Shown piece after piece: positions 46,563 to 57,539 of a stretch of 64,000 nt of DNA. The translations under genes and the position numbers were made by a program. The stretch comes from Liriodendron chinense (taxonomy: Eukaryota > Streptophyta > Magnoliopsida > Magnoliales > Magnoliaceae): assembly GCA_003013855.2 (NCBI GenBank), contig ML058548.1, positions 620,001-684,000 of the forward strand, in the 5' to 3' direction. Below the pieces are notes generated by a model that ran no database searches, was not told the DNA's origin, and saw only the letters and a list, made by a program, of their open reading frames with translations. Each line of letters begins with the position of its first letter. Position 1 is the stretch's first letter.

Positions 46563-47892
46563 TTTTTCTTGTTTCATTTATCCTTCTTATAATCTTCCAC
46601 AAATTTTAAAGGTTGGTATTTTTGGGACATCCAGAGGAATGGTTCAGATCATCAAAATTTGAAACCTTCTGTACTTGGCTTGTGTGTAATTGTTTGACCC
46701 AATAAATGTACCTCAGCCACCACTTATCCTTATATTGAATGCTTATAGATGCATTAAGGTTGGAAAGTCTCAAGCTTGTTCAACCCAGCTCCCTTAAAAC
46801 CCAACACAAGGCCTAGATGTAAGGCATGTGCAAGATCCAAGCTGTCCATAAGGCGGGTCCACACTTGTTGATGCCACAGCCTAAAAATCAGACGAGTCTA
46901 CTCCAAGTTGTCCATCAGGTGAGACTATTCCTTTTATTTTGATTTCCTTCCTCTCTGAGATTTTATTAAATCATTAAAAAGAAAAGAAAATGCTCACACA
47001 GGATGCACTTTTCTCACTGTCTTTTTTAAAGCATTAAAAAAAAGAAATGCTCACACGGGCTGGACACTTCCTTTTTTCAGCTTGGTGTGAGATATATTTC
47101 AGTTATGCACATATACAGTTTGCCATATATATTAGGAACTATAAAATGGAAGATTTTAGTTGATGTTCTCTGTATGGCTGTATCTTATGGTGAGGTGGGG
47201 ATGAACGTGGAGGCAGCCTTGGAAATTAGCCTTTAGATTGGAGCTTTTTCCTCTCACTTGATAACTGTTTTCTCTTATGTACTTGCACATGATTATTGTA
47301 AATGAACAAGAGTTGCTTGATCTGGATGAGGTACATTCTACTTAATCTTAAGATGTCATTCACGAGCATTTAGTGCTTTTATTTCATTTGTGGATCACTA
47401 AGAGTTCATCATGCTTTTGTAGTTTCCAACTGAGTGAAGTTCGATATGCTATTTTTCAGGAAATTTGTTTCACGGGTCTCTCCATTCCTGAATGCCAGCA
47501 GAAAGTGTTTCCAGCTGCAATTCAATTCAATTCAATTTGATTGAATATGAAATGGGTTTTATTAATTGAGTATTTTACTTTTTGGGTTGAAATGTAGAAA
47601 TGTTGGTTGGGGTTAATGTAGAAATGTTGGTTTCTGATTCCATCTTGATTGAATTTGAATTGAGTTTTTCCTATTCTGCATGTTATTGGAATTATGACCG
47701 TTTTCCTTAAATACAAGTAGTTAATGCAAATTCTCATTAACTTAAAAAGGCTATAATTCTGTTTAGTATTGTTCTATACTTGCGATGACTCATGGCGACG
47801 TTATAGGTAAACAAATGCTTTCCAAAAGTATATTAGGTGTGTATATTAATTATTATCCACCCAAATAACTTGATATAACTTTCTTTGTATAG
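43541..47892 (+). other. Intron-like, T-rich DNA inside the CACTA element
   Basis: The plus strand is T-rich, like plant introns. One exon-like piece, 44167-44229, is bounded by TTTCCAG and GTATGC. It reads in one frame as LAIVLELVTENHFFPNDFTLE, which I cannot assign. A Tourist-like MITE is listed separately. Nothing else is recognised. Confidence 0.4.
45884..46024. mobile_element. Tourist-like (PIF/Harbinger) MITE
   Basis: A 141-bp element with terminal inverted repeats GGCCCTGTTTGGTAG and CTACCAAACAGGGCC, flanked by TAA on both sides (45881-45883 and 46025-46027). The 3-bp TAA/TTA duplication and this terminal sequence are typical of Tourist MITEs. It has no coding capacity. Confidence 0.9.
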
Positions 47893-48015
47893 TACTGTGG
47901 GTCGGAGATGGTTGCAGCATTGTGGATAACAGAGATCTCTAGCCCTTTCCTTCACATGAGGGAGCTTCTAAAAGAACTTGGTTATAGGGACACTGACCTT
48001 AATTTGGTGGTTGAT
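47893..48015 (+). pseudogene. TLC-domain protein fragment, exon A
   Basis: A 123-bp exon with an upstream TATAG acceptor and a downstream GTGAGT donor. It encodes 41 residues, including YCGSEMVAALWITEISSPFL and HMRELLKELGYRDTDLN. I recognise this as part of a plant TLC (TRAM/LAG1/CLN8) membrane protein, where such a helix and a charged loop lie between membrane segments. The host protein would sit in an endomembrane and affect lipid handling. Only two adjacent exons are present, so this is a captured fragment on the plus strand. Confidence 0.7.
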
Positions 48016-48180
48016 GTGAGTTTTGACTGCACTTTCTTCACACTTTGTATTGAATACCTTCTTCCTTAATTATGATTTGAGATCAAAGGACAGGCATTGC
48101 CTGATTTATATAAATATTATGTTTGTGTTGGATCTGTTGATTTTTCCCCCATATTTCATTACTAGTGTTTGGTTGTTCAG

Positions 48181-48274
48181 ATTGCATTTGGAGTCATATT
48201 CTCTAGCAAGGATGGTTGGCGGACTATATCTCACATATGTGACATTGACAACCGATAACCCACTACTTATAAAG
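48181..48274 (+). pseudogene. TLC-domain protein fragment, exon B, frameshifted
   Basis: Follows exon A after a 165-bp intron ending in TTCAG and stops at GTAACA. It opens as IAFGVIFS and then, after a shift, reads LARMVGGLYLTYVTLTTDNP LLIK (written with a break). The two parts are out of frame: the 94-bp exon is 2 bp short of a multiple of three relative to the expected continuation, near 48210. The join cannot encode a normal TLC protein. Confidence 0.7.
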
Positions 48275-48377
48275 GTAACATGCTTTTATTCACCTTGTTG
48301 CTATTGAAATACCTCAAAATGGAAAGGAGTCAGATGGCAGTCCAACATTTTCAAAGCAGTAGTGACTCGTCCTCTTT

Positions 48378-48500
48378 ACAACCTTTTTTTTAAGGTGTAA
48401 ACATTTACAACCTTTTTTTTTAAGTGATGGACATTTACAACTATGAGGTGATGAACTTTGGAAGAACATTTACAACTATGAGGTGATGAACTTTGGGATC
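48378..48500. repeat. Short tandem duplications around CATTTACAAC
   Basis: TTTACAACCTTTTTTTTAAG occurs twice, and CATTTACAACTATGAGGTGA also occurs twice in a row, giving about four units of 30-37 bp. This is a local slippage product with no gene. Confidence 0.65.
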
Positions 48501-49249
48501 AATTTGGATGTCGTTCACAATATTTCAAAGAAAAAGTACATGAGCTTTTGAATTTTTCTAATTTCATTCAGCATGGAATTGAAACTTTGACACTGGAATT
48601 ATTATGTAAGTAGATAGACTAATGACATTTTATTAATTTGATAGTCTTATATGACCCTCCACCTGAGGATATGGATGTTGTACTCCGCTTTCTAGTTTGA
48701 ACAAGTCAGGCCCATGGTTCACTAATCTACACCATCTGTCAGGTGGTGGCTGCCATGGATGGACCATATCAAAAAATCTTCTATGATTGGAAGATAGTCG
48801 ACACCGATCTGGGTACTTGTATGTTCTTTTGAATATGGATGGTTGATGTAGTTTTCTTCATGACTCTTTGCTATTAAGAAAGTACTAGAAAATTATCCAT
48901 GGAGGGGTCATATGAAAAGAGCTATTGTCTGGATTATTGAAACATGGGCGCCATGGAGGGGTCACTTCTATTGGCTTTATTTGTTATAAATTTTCTCTCA
49001 TTTGAAAGAGTCTTTTGACAAATGCTGTATCTTGTTCATTTTGGTAGGGTAGTGTGGCCGTGTGGGATCTCTTCTTCTTTGTTTCTTATGTGGATTGTAT
49101 CTATAATCTCACGCTCTTCATAAAATGGATCCTGGCTTGGCATGAACCGAATTTGTTACCAATCGCATGTACAGTGGATCTTGGCCAAATTGGAAGTTGG
49201 ACCCATCATATCCCACCATCTGTAAACAAAGGCCGTGTACAAGGCCATT

Positions 49250-49505
49250 CACTACAAAAAAACAGGGAAAAGGCTACGAATTATATTCGTAGCTATAGAT
49301 GTATAGCTACGGATATAATCCGTATAGGCTTGTATCCGGTCCGTAGCTATTAGTGCTGTAGCCATAGCCTTTTAAGCTATAGCTAAGGATATAGTCCGTA
49401 GCTATAGAAATCCGATCCGTAACATTTTGTCTACATAATGCTACGGACTAATTTTGAGGGCTGCGGACTATATCCGTAGCTAGTGTCTTTAATTTTTTTT
49501 TAATA
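49250..49505. mobile_element. CACTA-type MITE with a clear left end
   Basis: Left end CACTACAAAAAAACAGGGAA, then dense CTACGGATATAATCCGTA-type palindromic words (GCTACGAATTATATTCGTAGC at about 49272-49292 and several more). The right end is degraded (CTAGTGTCTTTAATTTTTTT). The same word type fills 58612-58884. About 255 bp, no coding capacity. Confidence 0.65.
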
Positions 49506-51380
49506 ACAGCAACATATCTAACCATTTCTGGTACATGCCCTGATAGTTCAACCCATCTCAAGCTAAAACAAATAAAGACTTCATGGCTTGTACCCTAATA
49601 GGCTATCATCACAAATATGTGTTCAAGTCTCACTTAGGTTAGGCCATTAGATAAAAAATTTAGCTCACCAAACCATTGCCCCACTTGAATAATCTTGGAT
49701 TTGGTTGAGATACTGGTTGATACAAGTCGTTGGTATTAAACATGTGGCATAAAAAAATTTCTAGCTATTTGGGAAAAGTGAAGCTATTATGTGAACTTGC
49801 ATTCAACAAGAAATGTCCACTTGATGCATAGCTAAAACATCCAGAGGCATGATTAGTGGCCATCTGAGGGGACGTGTGTGCTGCCTTTAATACACAATTG
49901 AATATCTACATTTACATGAAAGTGCCAAATCTCTTTGTAATCTCAACAGTTAAAGAGGAACTAACTGAGAATTCTATTCCATATGAAGTTTTTAATGCAA
50001 AATCACCTTGGATTTCTTGTAGAGGGCATCATAGAATTTTTCTTCTAACTTTAGATTATACACACTCCACAAGTTGGATGTCAACAAAAGGGAGAACACG
50101 TATAGGCCTAAATTTCATACATTCAAAACAAAAAACAAAGAAAAAAGGGCATTTATTTTTTTGAAGAAGAAGAGTTAAAGAACTAAAAAGGCCTACCTTC
50201 TTTATCTATAGATTCCTATGTTCTCCTCAGCATCAATGGCCTTAGGATGGGCTTAACCAATCTCAATCCTCTCTCATCACCGCTCTCATAAGGCTTTTGA
50301 ATCAACCTTTGCCACCTTGAAGGAAAGAAAATTGAATGTACATAAATCTATCCATTGAAAGAAAGAAAGAAAATTGAATGTACATAAAATTTTAAAAGAA
50401 TGGATGGTTGGAGTTACATGTGCGACCCCAGCCCGTGAACTATCATAAGGCTAGTATTTACTGCTTTAGTGACAACAATATGTCCAAAGTTAGAAATGGA
50501 AGCCCAACTTTCAACACAATGCACTAATGTGAAATATGGCAAATGACAGCAGCACTAAAGGAAATGATGATCCAAATATTCCTATTGAGCAACTTTTTTT
50601 TTTTTTCTTTAATGTTAAGCAATTTAATTACAAACACCAAGTATTTTAATTACCTTTGGAAAACAGATAAGATCGAGGACCATTGTTGATGCCCATGCCA
50701 CATTTAGATGTTGGCCAAAGTCAAGGACAATCATCAGCAGTAAAGGAGCCACCCGACAAATTTATAAACAATTTGATCTCCTTCTTCTGGTCTTCAGCAT
50801 CCTGAATTAAGAGCTAGCTGATAATCAGATCCACAGTCATGGCATCCACCCACTCATCAATAAAAAAAACCAACAAGTCCACTGACAACCTTAAATGCTC
50901 AATATTCGAGTTCTTACGAAGGAAAAAGGAAAAAAGCAAAGCACAACAAAAACTGCATTTGGCACATGTTTGCTGAAGTGAGATGCAAAATCAGAATTGC
51001 CAATGCGTGGCTGTCCAAAAGTCATAAGCTGAACATCTTGTGCTCCATGGTTACCTGGAAAATGAAGAACAATAAGCGTGTCACTAAAACAGGCGGTGAC
51101 TGGGTTAAAACAGAGGATGTATGAAATAAAACAAACATTTTAGATGTACATGTAGAAGGGGATGGGAAACTATAGCTAACATTGTGGAATTCAAACATTT
51201 AGAAAATAACTTACAATCTACCTAGAGCATAAATGCAAAAGTGTCAAGTGTGTACAACATCCCACTCATCCAAAAGGTTTGGCCCCCACCATGAAGAATG
51301 CTCAATACAAAAATCAAGCTCATCCACTCATCATGTGGTCTACACCAAAGAAAACAATTAACAACTGCCAATCTGATAAT
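49506..51380. other. Unassigned DNA inside the CACTA element
   Basis: No frame or exon I can name. A frame at 49874-50164 (96 codons) shows no domain. The stretch is A/T-rich with poly-T and poly-A runs (for example 50593-50608). Confidence 0.4.
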
Positions 51381-51517
51381 CTTAACAAGATTCCTGTGTT
51401 GAAGTTTTGCAATCAACAAAACCACATTTTTTATTTCTTCATTCCCTTGCCCAGAATTCTTGCAGAGCATTTTCATCGCTATTCCTGACCATTCACCAGC
51501 TTACCTTGAAAGTAACC
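51381..51517 (-). pseudogene. Receptor-like kinase exon fragment
   Basis: On the minus strand the bases encode GYFQGKLVNGQE and then, after a 1-bp shift near 51480, AMKMLCKNSGQGNEEIKN and VVLLIAKLQHRNLVKI. This is the N-lobe of a plant receptor-like kinase of the S-locus/cysteine-rich type: the glycine-loop end, the catalytic-Lys strand (here AMK) and the LQHRNLV helix with its Glu earlier. Homology stops abruptly after LVKI. It is a frameshifted captured scrap. Confidence 0.65.
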
Positions 51518-52923
51518 ATCCAAAAAATTTGGGTTTTGATTACAATCAAGAAGCACATAAATCCAACCATTTTTAAATTGATCATATAATAATATTATAT
51601 GCAAACTTTCACATATAGCTCCATCTTTCCCATTTATGTGTTACTTGTGTGGTGTTGCAGAAAATCAAGCCATTTTTCAATTCAGGTGGGCCTGGTAAAA
51701 TCAAAAGTGTGCATTGGCTGCCAACTCTATCCCTTGGTGTGGCCCTCCTAATTTTTTGGACATGGACCTAACATGATGCAACACTTCCGTTGGTGTGGCC
51801 CTCATATTGTGTGATTCACAATGTTGAAACCTCATGTCATGCAAGTATTTGCTAGTGTAGCTTCAACTTCTTCAGCCTTGTTAAAGAAGCATAGAACCAA
51901 ATCATTCCTTATCTATGGAAAAAAATCATCATGAGTATTACAAATTCTAATAAAAGAAAACACAAAGGTGAAACCGAGGGATTTCAGAAACCGAGGGTCT
52001 GAAGAGTAAATTAGCCCCAACCCATTTCCAAAATGTCATGTTTTCTCTAATTTTCGTCCACAACTGCAATTTCTTCGTATTTTGTGCTAAAATAAGTTGC
52101 AATTTTCTTTTTTATTCTTTTATGAAAACCCATCTTAGAATAACAAGAATTTCATATCTTGGCTCTACAAGGATAATATCAAAGTCCATGTAATGGAGTG
52201 ATTCAATAAGTGGCAATCTAGACGAGGAAATATCCATTTCCACTTTCCCATATCCTAAGAGTGAGCACAAACAATATGAGTATTGAAACAAACCATTATA
52301 AATAATCATAGTTAATAGTGATGCCGTAGCCATTGTCTTTCCTTAGAAATCACAAGGTTGAGGCCATACTAACCATAGTTAACAACATCTCTATTTTAAA
52401 CTTGGTATTTGGAGGACACCAATTGCCTATGCTCCCACTCAACAAGAAGTTCTAGGTGGGGCCCACCGAGATATCCATGAGAAGTCCACTCAATCCATCA
52501 GTTAGCAATTTCACAAATTTTTTTTTTTCCTTTTTTTATTCAAACAGTCATTAACCATGGCGATGAGTTTCAATAAATTGGGTGCATCTGAATTTCGTAG
52601 AAGCTTTTACTTTCAAGCCTAATACATTGATTGTTTAACTTACACATGGAGAAATGAAAATTAGATGCCTAGGAACTTCCACTCACCGTATGAACTCTGG
52701 GTCTGAGGATTTTGTGCATATCCTCAGGCCAAGGATCATATAGTAGCCCCTCTCAATATTTTTCTTGAAACAATGATTTATTCTCATGTGGATGCAGTGC
52801 ATTTTCTGTCCACGTGCAAGGTGGCAAACCTAACTGTGAACGCAGAGCTAGGTTGCTGCTTGTTTCACAGAAGTGAAAGACTGACCATTGAAGGTGCTGT
52901 CATGGCATATATCACAAAAATAA
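51518..52923. other. Unassigned DNA between kinase and permease fragments
   Basis: Intron-like. A single GGGGCCCACC phrase at about 52457 belongs to the window's common repeat family. I see no other exon. Confidence 0.4.
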
Positions 52924-52992
52924 ATTCTCAATCAAGATCAAAGAATATGAGTAGGCAAATGCAATATCTCCAAGTGTGCAGAATGTTGTCAA
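52924..52992 (-). pseudogene. Amino acid permease fragment
   Basis: On the minus strand, 23 codons read LTTFCTLGDIAFAYSYSLIL followed by IEN. The ALGDIAFAYSYS.ILIE patch is a well-conserved segment of plant amino acid permeases (AAP family), around an early membrane helix. The fragment is short and lacks obvious splice sites at both ends. Identity rests on this one motif. Confidence 0.5.
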
Positions 52993-53398
52993 GACTTCAT
53001 CGGCTTCAACAAATCATCCCCAACATCCACTCCTGTAAGAGAAGTCTTTCCAGTGTTTCTTACTCAAATAAATGTAATTCAGTTCAGTTTCTTCTTGTAA
53101 GGAATGAACTTATCTAACAAACAGTCACATATAAGCCTAACAAAGACAGCATGCATGAAGGCTGAAAACACCCTAATTGACATCCAACCCATCCAACAGT
53201 GGACCCCAATGAATTCATGGCATGCCCTAATTCATGGCATGCCAAAATGCAGAATGAGGTGTGTTTGGATGTACCCCAAATCAGCATCCCCTAATAGTAC
53301 AAAAACAAAAACCAACACAATCAGTTTGCAGGTACAACAAATAAGTAGAACTGATAAATAGCAACTAAGTTCTTCAGAGATGCAGTGAATATTCTTAC

Positions 53399-53509
53399 CT
53401 GCTCCCAAGGCATTGTCATGTTCTCAAGAAGCTTGTAAACTGCATGTGGAATGAATTTGAGGGCTCCAAGATACACACACTTGTCATGTCGGCATTTCTT
53501 TGATGACAT
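53399..53509 (-). pseudogene. PRP8: PRP8 splicing factor exon fragment
   Basis: The minus strand encodes 37 residues: MSSKKCRHDKCVYLGALKF and then IPHAVYKLLENMTMPWEQ, ending at a GTAAG donor (53398-53394). This closely matches the conserved N-terminal part of PRP8, the central U5 snRNP scaffold, where the sequence KLLENMPMPWEQ is highly conserved. Changes such as Cys for Arg and Thr for Pro suggest relaxed selection. Only part of one exon is present, so it cannot produce PRP8. Confidence 0.8.
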
Positions 53510-54181
53510 CCACCCAAGAAGCAACCAGTGACATTCACCAGTTTTGGATAAGTGGGGCCAGTGGTTTGGGGATGGAGATTATTCCAGACCATTAATATAA
53601 TATAGGGCCTGCAACTGATGGTGGACGACAATAAATATTTGGGAGTGGAAGTTCCTAGACATCCAGCCCCATGCTGTATTCTTGTAGCCATCTATTTGTA
53701 TCCCTCTTTTTTAAGGGTCATAATCTTTCAATCTGGAAATTTTGGGGGCATTTCTAATACATGATGCGGCCATGTTCAGTGAACAATGGAACCCACTTGT
53801 ATGTGTACACCACAGAGCTTTCAATCTGGAAGATTTGTGGGTCTCATTACATCAATGGTCTGGATAAAATGAACCATAGACACCACCCGTAGCTGGATTT
53901 CTTGCTGTTATTGGAGCACTAGTAGTTTGCTTCTAGGAACCTTCCAAGCATCTCCATTCTTCTGCTTAAAAGCCAGTTTGGATAAGTTCTATGGCCAAAG
54001 AAATCAATTTTTCAATAATTACAATTTCCTTTTTCCACCACATACATAATGTCCTGAATTCTGTTATCCCAGAATCCAGCATATCTATTGCAATCCAAAC
54101 GGAGGAGAATTGTAATTATATCACTTGTGATTTGATTTACCACATAAATCTTATGGAAGTTAGATTTATCATCAGACTCAC

Positions 54182-54358
54182 AGTTTTGTCGGGATCATAG
54201 GATGCATGGGCAGCAACAACCATGTCGTCAAACTCTTCCGAAGGTTTATGGCTAACTAGCATGACTTGTTTCCTAGAAGGGACAGATAGCATGTCTGCTG
54301 CACAGCACATCAGCGGCACGGCCACAGCCCAATCTTTCAACCTTGATGCAAAAACTGA
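54182..54358 (-). pseudogene. SPATA20-like (thioredoxin-domain, At4g03200-type) exon fragment
   Basis: A 177-bp minus-strand exon with an AG acceptor (54360-54359) and a GTGAGT donor (54181-54176), in phase. It encodes 59 residues including RLKDWAVAVPLMCCAADML, SVPSRKQVMLVSHK and HASYDPDKT. I recognise the C-terminal region of plant homologues of SPATA20, large proteins with an N-terminal thioredoxin-like domain and a glycosidase-like barrel. The frame is open and both splice sites look usable. It is a lone exon. Confidence 0.65.
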
Positions 54359-54570
54359 CTGAAAAAACATATCAAAGACGATGTAAGATTTTTATTTTTA
54401 TTTTTTTGAAACGAAATAAATAAATTAAACTAGTCCAACTGTAATTGGTAGGGGTATGCATGCTTCTTGGGTGAACTGATTCAGGGAACTAAGAAGTGAC
54501 CTTATACTTATTTTCTCAGTGTGTGAGAGTTGGAAATTTTCATGATAATTGGTGCAACCAAACACACCCT

Positions 54571-54702
54571 AAGCAAATAGAATATCGCCTTGCTTATTAG
54601 GTATGCGACAGGGTAACAAATCCAAACAAGTACACGAACAATCGGAGCCACTGCTGCCCCAATCGCTAAATCATGCCGTGAGCAAACAGACTGCAGTATA
54701 AT
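54571..54702 (-). pseudogene. DUF21/CNNM-like transporter fragment, second exon
   Basis: On the minus strand, after a CAG acceptor, the sequence encodes IILQSVCSRHDLAIGAAVAP and then IVRVLVWICYPVAYLISK. This is the DUF21 transmembrane region of plant CNNM-type (CBS-DUF21) proteins, where EIIPQ(S/A)(V/I)C.R.GL and ICYP(V/I)AYPI.K are conserved. Homology ends at YLLR, where a GGGTGTGTTTGGTTGCACC phrase begins, so the exon is cut. Confidence 0.7.
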
Positions 54703-54842
54703 CTGTTTTCTTAAGAACAAAAGAACCAATTAAATAATATAAAAGCAGGTTGGAGTGATTCATCAACATCTAAAACTCTGTTGCCATAAGTTCAACATTC
54801 AAATGTTATAATAGAAACATACATGGAAATGAGATAACTCAC

Positions 54843-54899
54843 CTCCCCAAATAGAAGTGCCAATGTCACTGAAATCAACATAGCACCCCAAGCAGTCCA
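54843..54899 (-). pseudogene. DUF21/CNNM-like transporter fragment, first exon
   Basis: The minus strand encodes TAWGAMLISVTLALLFGE and ends at a GTGAGT donor (54842-54837). It joins in phase to the exon at 54702-54571, giving a LLFGE-IILQSVC junction as in DUF21 proteins. The ~140-bp intron is retained, so capture was at the DNA level. The upstream edge has no clear acceptor. Confidence 0.7.
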
Positions 54900-55095
54900 A
54901 ATCATGTCAAAAGATAAAGATTAGATTGAAAAAAATGGTACTTTAGTCAATATGCAGTCCATGGAAGATTGCATCTTTCATAAATTGGATGATTAAATTA
55001 TATTATGGATATTGGTATTTTTGGCTAAAACAAATCAATCCAAGAGAACCCAGATTAAAAATAAATAAATTAAAAAGAGCAGTAAGCATAGTTTC

Positions 55096-55619
55096 TGTTG
55101 TGAGAAGAATACGAGCTGACCTGGGGATAGATCCAGCTTAGCCTACTCAGCTCGAAGCCGAGCTGACGACAGACGGAACGGCCCAAATACATGTCATCAG
55201 GTCTGACCGACCTAGTTTGAGGAGGAAAGGCGATCCCTGTGGACGATCTCGTAAGGCCGACCGCTCTCATTAGAGTGACCTGATTCCATTACCGCAATTC
55301 TCTAAGTATGTGCGTAATAAGAGGAAAAGAATCCGGGAAATCTCTAACCAACTCGCCGAATATCTTCGAAGATCACGGGATAGTTCAGGAAATCTCAGAG
55401 ATCCGAGATTTCCTCTACGAACATCACGGCAACAACTGAGGAATGCAACTCCACGACCTAAGTCTATAAATTAGAGCGTCCTCTTCCTTATCAAGGTAGG
55501 ATACAAAAACTGATCAAAAGATAGATATTTAATCTTTTAAGAGCCTACTGACTTAGGCATCGGAGGGTTAACGGCTGGACCCCAGCCACCCCCCTTTTTG
55601 CTTTCCTTTGTGTTCTACA
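55096..55619 (+). repeat. LTR fragment, Gypsy-like
   Basis: Begins TGTTGTGAGAAG and ends GTTCTACA. Contains TATAAATT (55465-55472) and, about 85 bp later, the phrase GACTTAGGCATCGGAGGGTT, a familiar motif near the RNA start of several plant Gypsy LTRs. The 5-bp flanks (GTTTC and GGATC) do not match. It is probably a solo or truncated LTR inside the CACTA element. Confidence 0.5.
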
Positions 55620-56412
55620 GGATCCAACCTTTCCTCAGGGAGAAGATCAACATCATTCAATCGTCAAGATAAAAAAAACTCATCCTCATCTGTTGACGAA
55701 TTTCCAGCACCAACAGTTTCCATAATGCTTGCAAGAGTATTGGGTTTTTTGCTTGGTGGGGAAAAAAAAAAAAGAATATTTCAAAGAAAATGCAAATAAG
55801 AAGAGAACATTTCTCAGTTCTCTTTCCATTCCAAGATAAGAAGAATTGCACATTTCTGTGAACAAATAAGATTTCATTCCAAACTACCAAAAAAACTCAT
55901 TCAAGCACTGAACATTTGCAGTCATATGAATCTCTTAAACAATGTCCTGCATTCAGTTTTTTTTAAATGCATTGCAGGCCATATTTTTATCTAAAGCATT
56001 ATGTTTCAAGCACATTACTCACAGTTATTCAGCTGAGTCTAAATAATTTCCCCAATGCCTGTAATAGAAATTTGGGGATTTTGATTTTGAGTATCTCTGG
56101 CTGCATTCAACTTCAGGTTCTTTTTTTTTCACACCAAAAGGCTTGTGTTTTCTCGCGAAACGGACATCTTTAGTAAGGATAACTGGTCGGTTTTTTTTTT
56201 TTTTAAACTATTAACACCTCTAAACATATTTTACAAGCCCAAAACCCCCATACAACATTTCCAAGACTTCACAGCCAGGCCGCCAATGACCTCCAATAAA
56301 AAACTAACACCTCCATTTCCAAACAACAAACATAAGGCTAAATAAATAGCCAGGCCATCAAGATTCTATAAAACAGAGAACATAGCATACCTTGAGGGCT
56401 CATTGCTAGGAT

Positions 56413-56540
56413 GAATTAGGGGCAGAGATAAAGCTTCTCAGCAGCAAGCTTAATGCTGCTACTCCTACCAAAACTGTTGCTGAATGGCTTAGAGAAGAAA
56501 ACCCTGATGAGCCAACTTCAGCCTGCATTCAACTTTAGGT
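56413..56540 (+). pseudogene. Unidentified exon-like segment
   Basis: After a GAATTAG acceptor, one frame reads AEIKLLSSKLNAATPTKTVA and then EWLREENPDEPTSACIQ before a TAG that overlaps an AG|GTATTT donor-like site. The composition looks like coding sequence, but I do not recognise the protein. It could be a seventh captured fragment, on the plus strand. Confidence 0.3.
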
Positions 56541-57030
56541 ATTTGATTCGGAGTATCTCTAGATGGGTTCTACTTCCCCTACACACATTGAACTATGAAC
56601 CAAGTAAATCCAGGAATATGCACATTGTATTAGTTTCCAGTTTGTATTATTCACATACAAACAAGTCATATCAGTCTGAGATGAGAAGTTTTAATCAACT
56701 TTCAGAATTTGAAGCAATTTATTAGCATATAGAGGAAATAAGGACCCTAATCCCCAACAATCTCCAAAAAAAAAGAAAAAAAAAACCTAATTTCTTAGTA
56801 TATAGAGGAAATTCAAACCCTAATCCCCAATCTGAGAGTGTTCAATAAGATTATAGAAGAAAAATTACTTTCCAGCTTGAAGAAAAGACAAACCTAATTT
56901 TTTAGCATATGAAGGAAAATATATTACCTTATGGAATTAAAAAAAATGCTATGTCGTAATGGGCTGTTGTGTTGTCCGGTTCGGTGACACGATTGGTACC
57001 CCCAGTCTGTCTGTCATAATGGGATGCCGA

Positions 57031-57033
<3 letters not shown>

Positions 57034-57088
<55 letters not shown>

Positions 57089-57134
57089 CTGGGCTGTTGG
57101 AGGAAAAGGGAGAGAGAGGATGCGTGGGCTGTTG

Positions 57135-57175
<41 letters not shown>

Positions 57176-57346
57176 CTGCTGGGCTGTTGGAGGAAAAGGG
57201 AGAGAGAGGATGCGTGGGCTATTGGAGGAGAGAGAGAGAGGATGCTGGGCTGTTGGAGGAAAAGGGAGAGAGAGGATGCGTGGGCTGTTAGAGGAGAGAG
57301 AGGGGATGCGTGGGCTGTTAGAGGAGAGAGAGGGGATGCGTGGGAT

Positions 57347-57392
<46 letters not shown>

Positions 57393-57395
57393 AGA
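57034..57395. repeat. (GA)n microsatellite mixed with a GGATGC-GGGCTGTTGGAGGA minisatellite
   Basis: Long (GA)n runs alternate with copies of GGATGCGTGGGCTGTTGGAG-like units starting near 57083, 57119, 57175, 57211, 57240, 57276, 57304 and 57332. The long frames through this stretch on both strands are Arg-Glu or Ser-Leu repeats and not genes. Confidence 0.85.
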
Positions 57396-57441
57396 ACAGG
57401 GAGAGCAAGGAGTAGGTCAAGAGAAGGAATAGGGCGAACGA

Positions 57442-57471
57442 AAGCCCGCGAGAACAAAAAATATTCGCGGG
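57442..57471. repeat. GCCCGCGA hairpin
   Basis: GCCCGCGA and TCGCGGGC are inverted copies separated by 14 bp, just inside the right terminal repeat of the CACTA element. The function is unknown. Confidence 0.55.
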
Positions 57472-57539
57472 CTGGTGGTTTTTTTGGGCGGGATTGGGTA
57501 CTCTCCACACGCTTGAGACGGACTGTTCTCTCAAGGGCT

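Noticed and set aside
53399..53509. A functional PRP8 gene
   Set aside because: Only 37 codons of a protein of more than 2000 residues are present, with substitutions at conserved sites.
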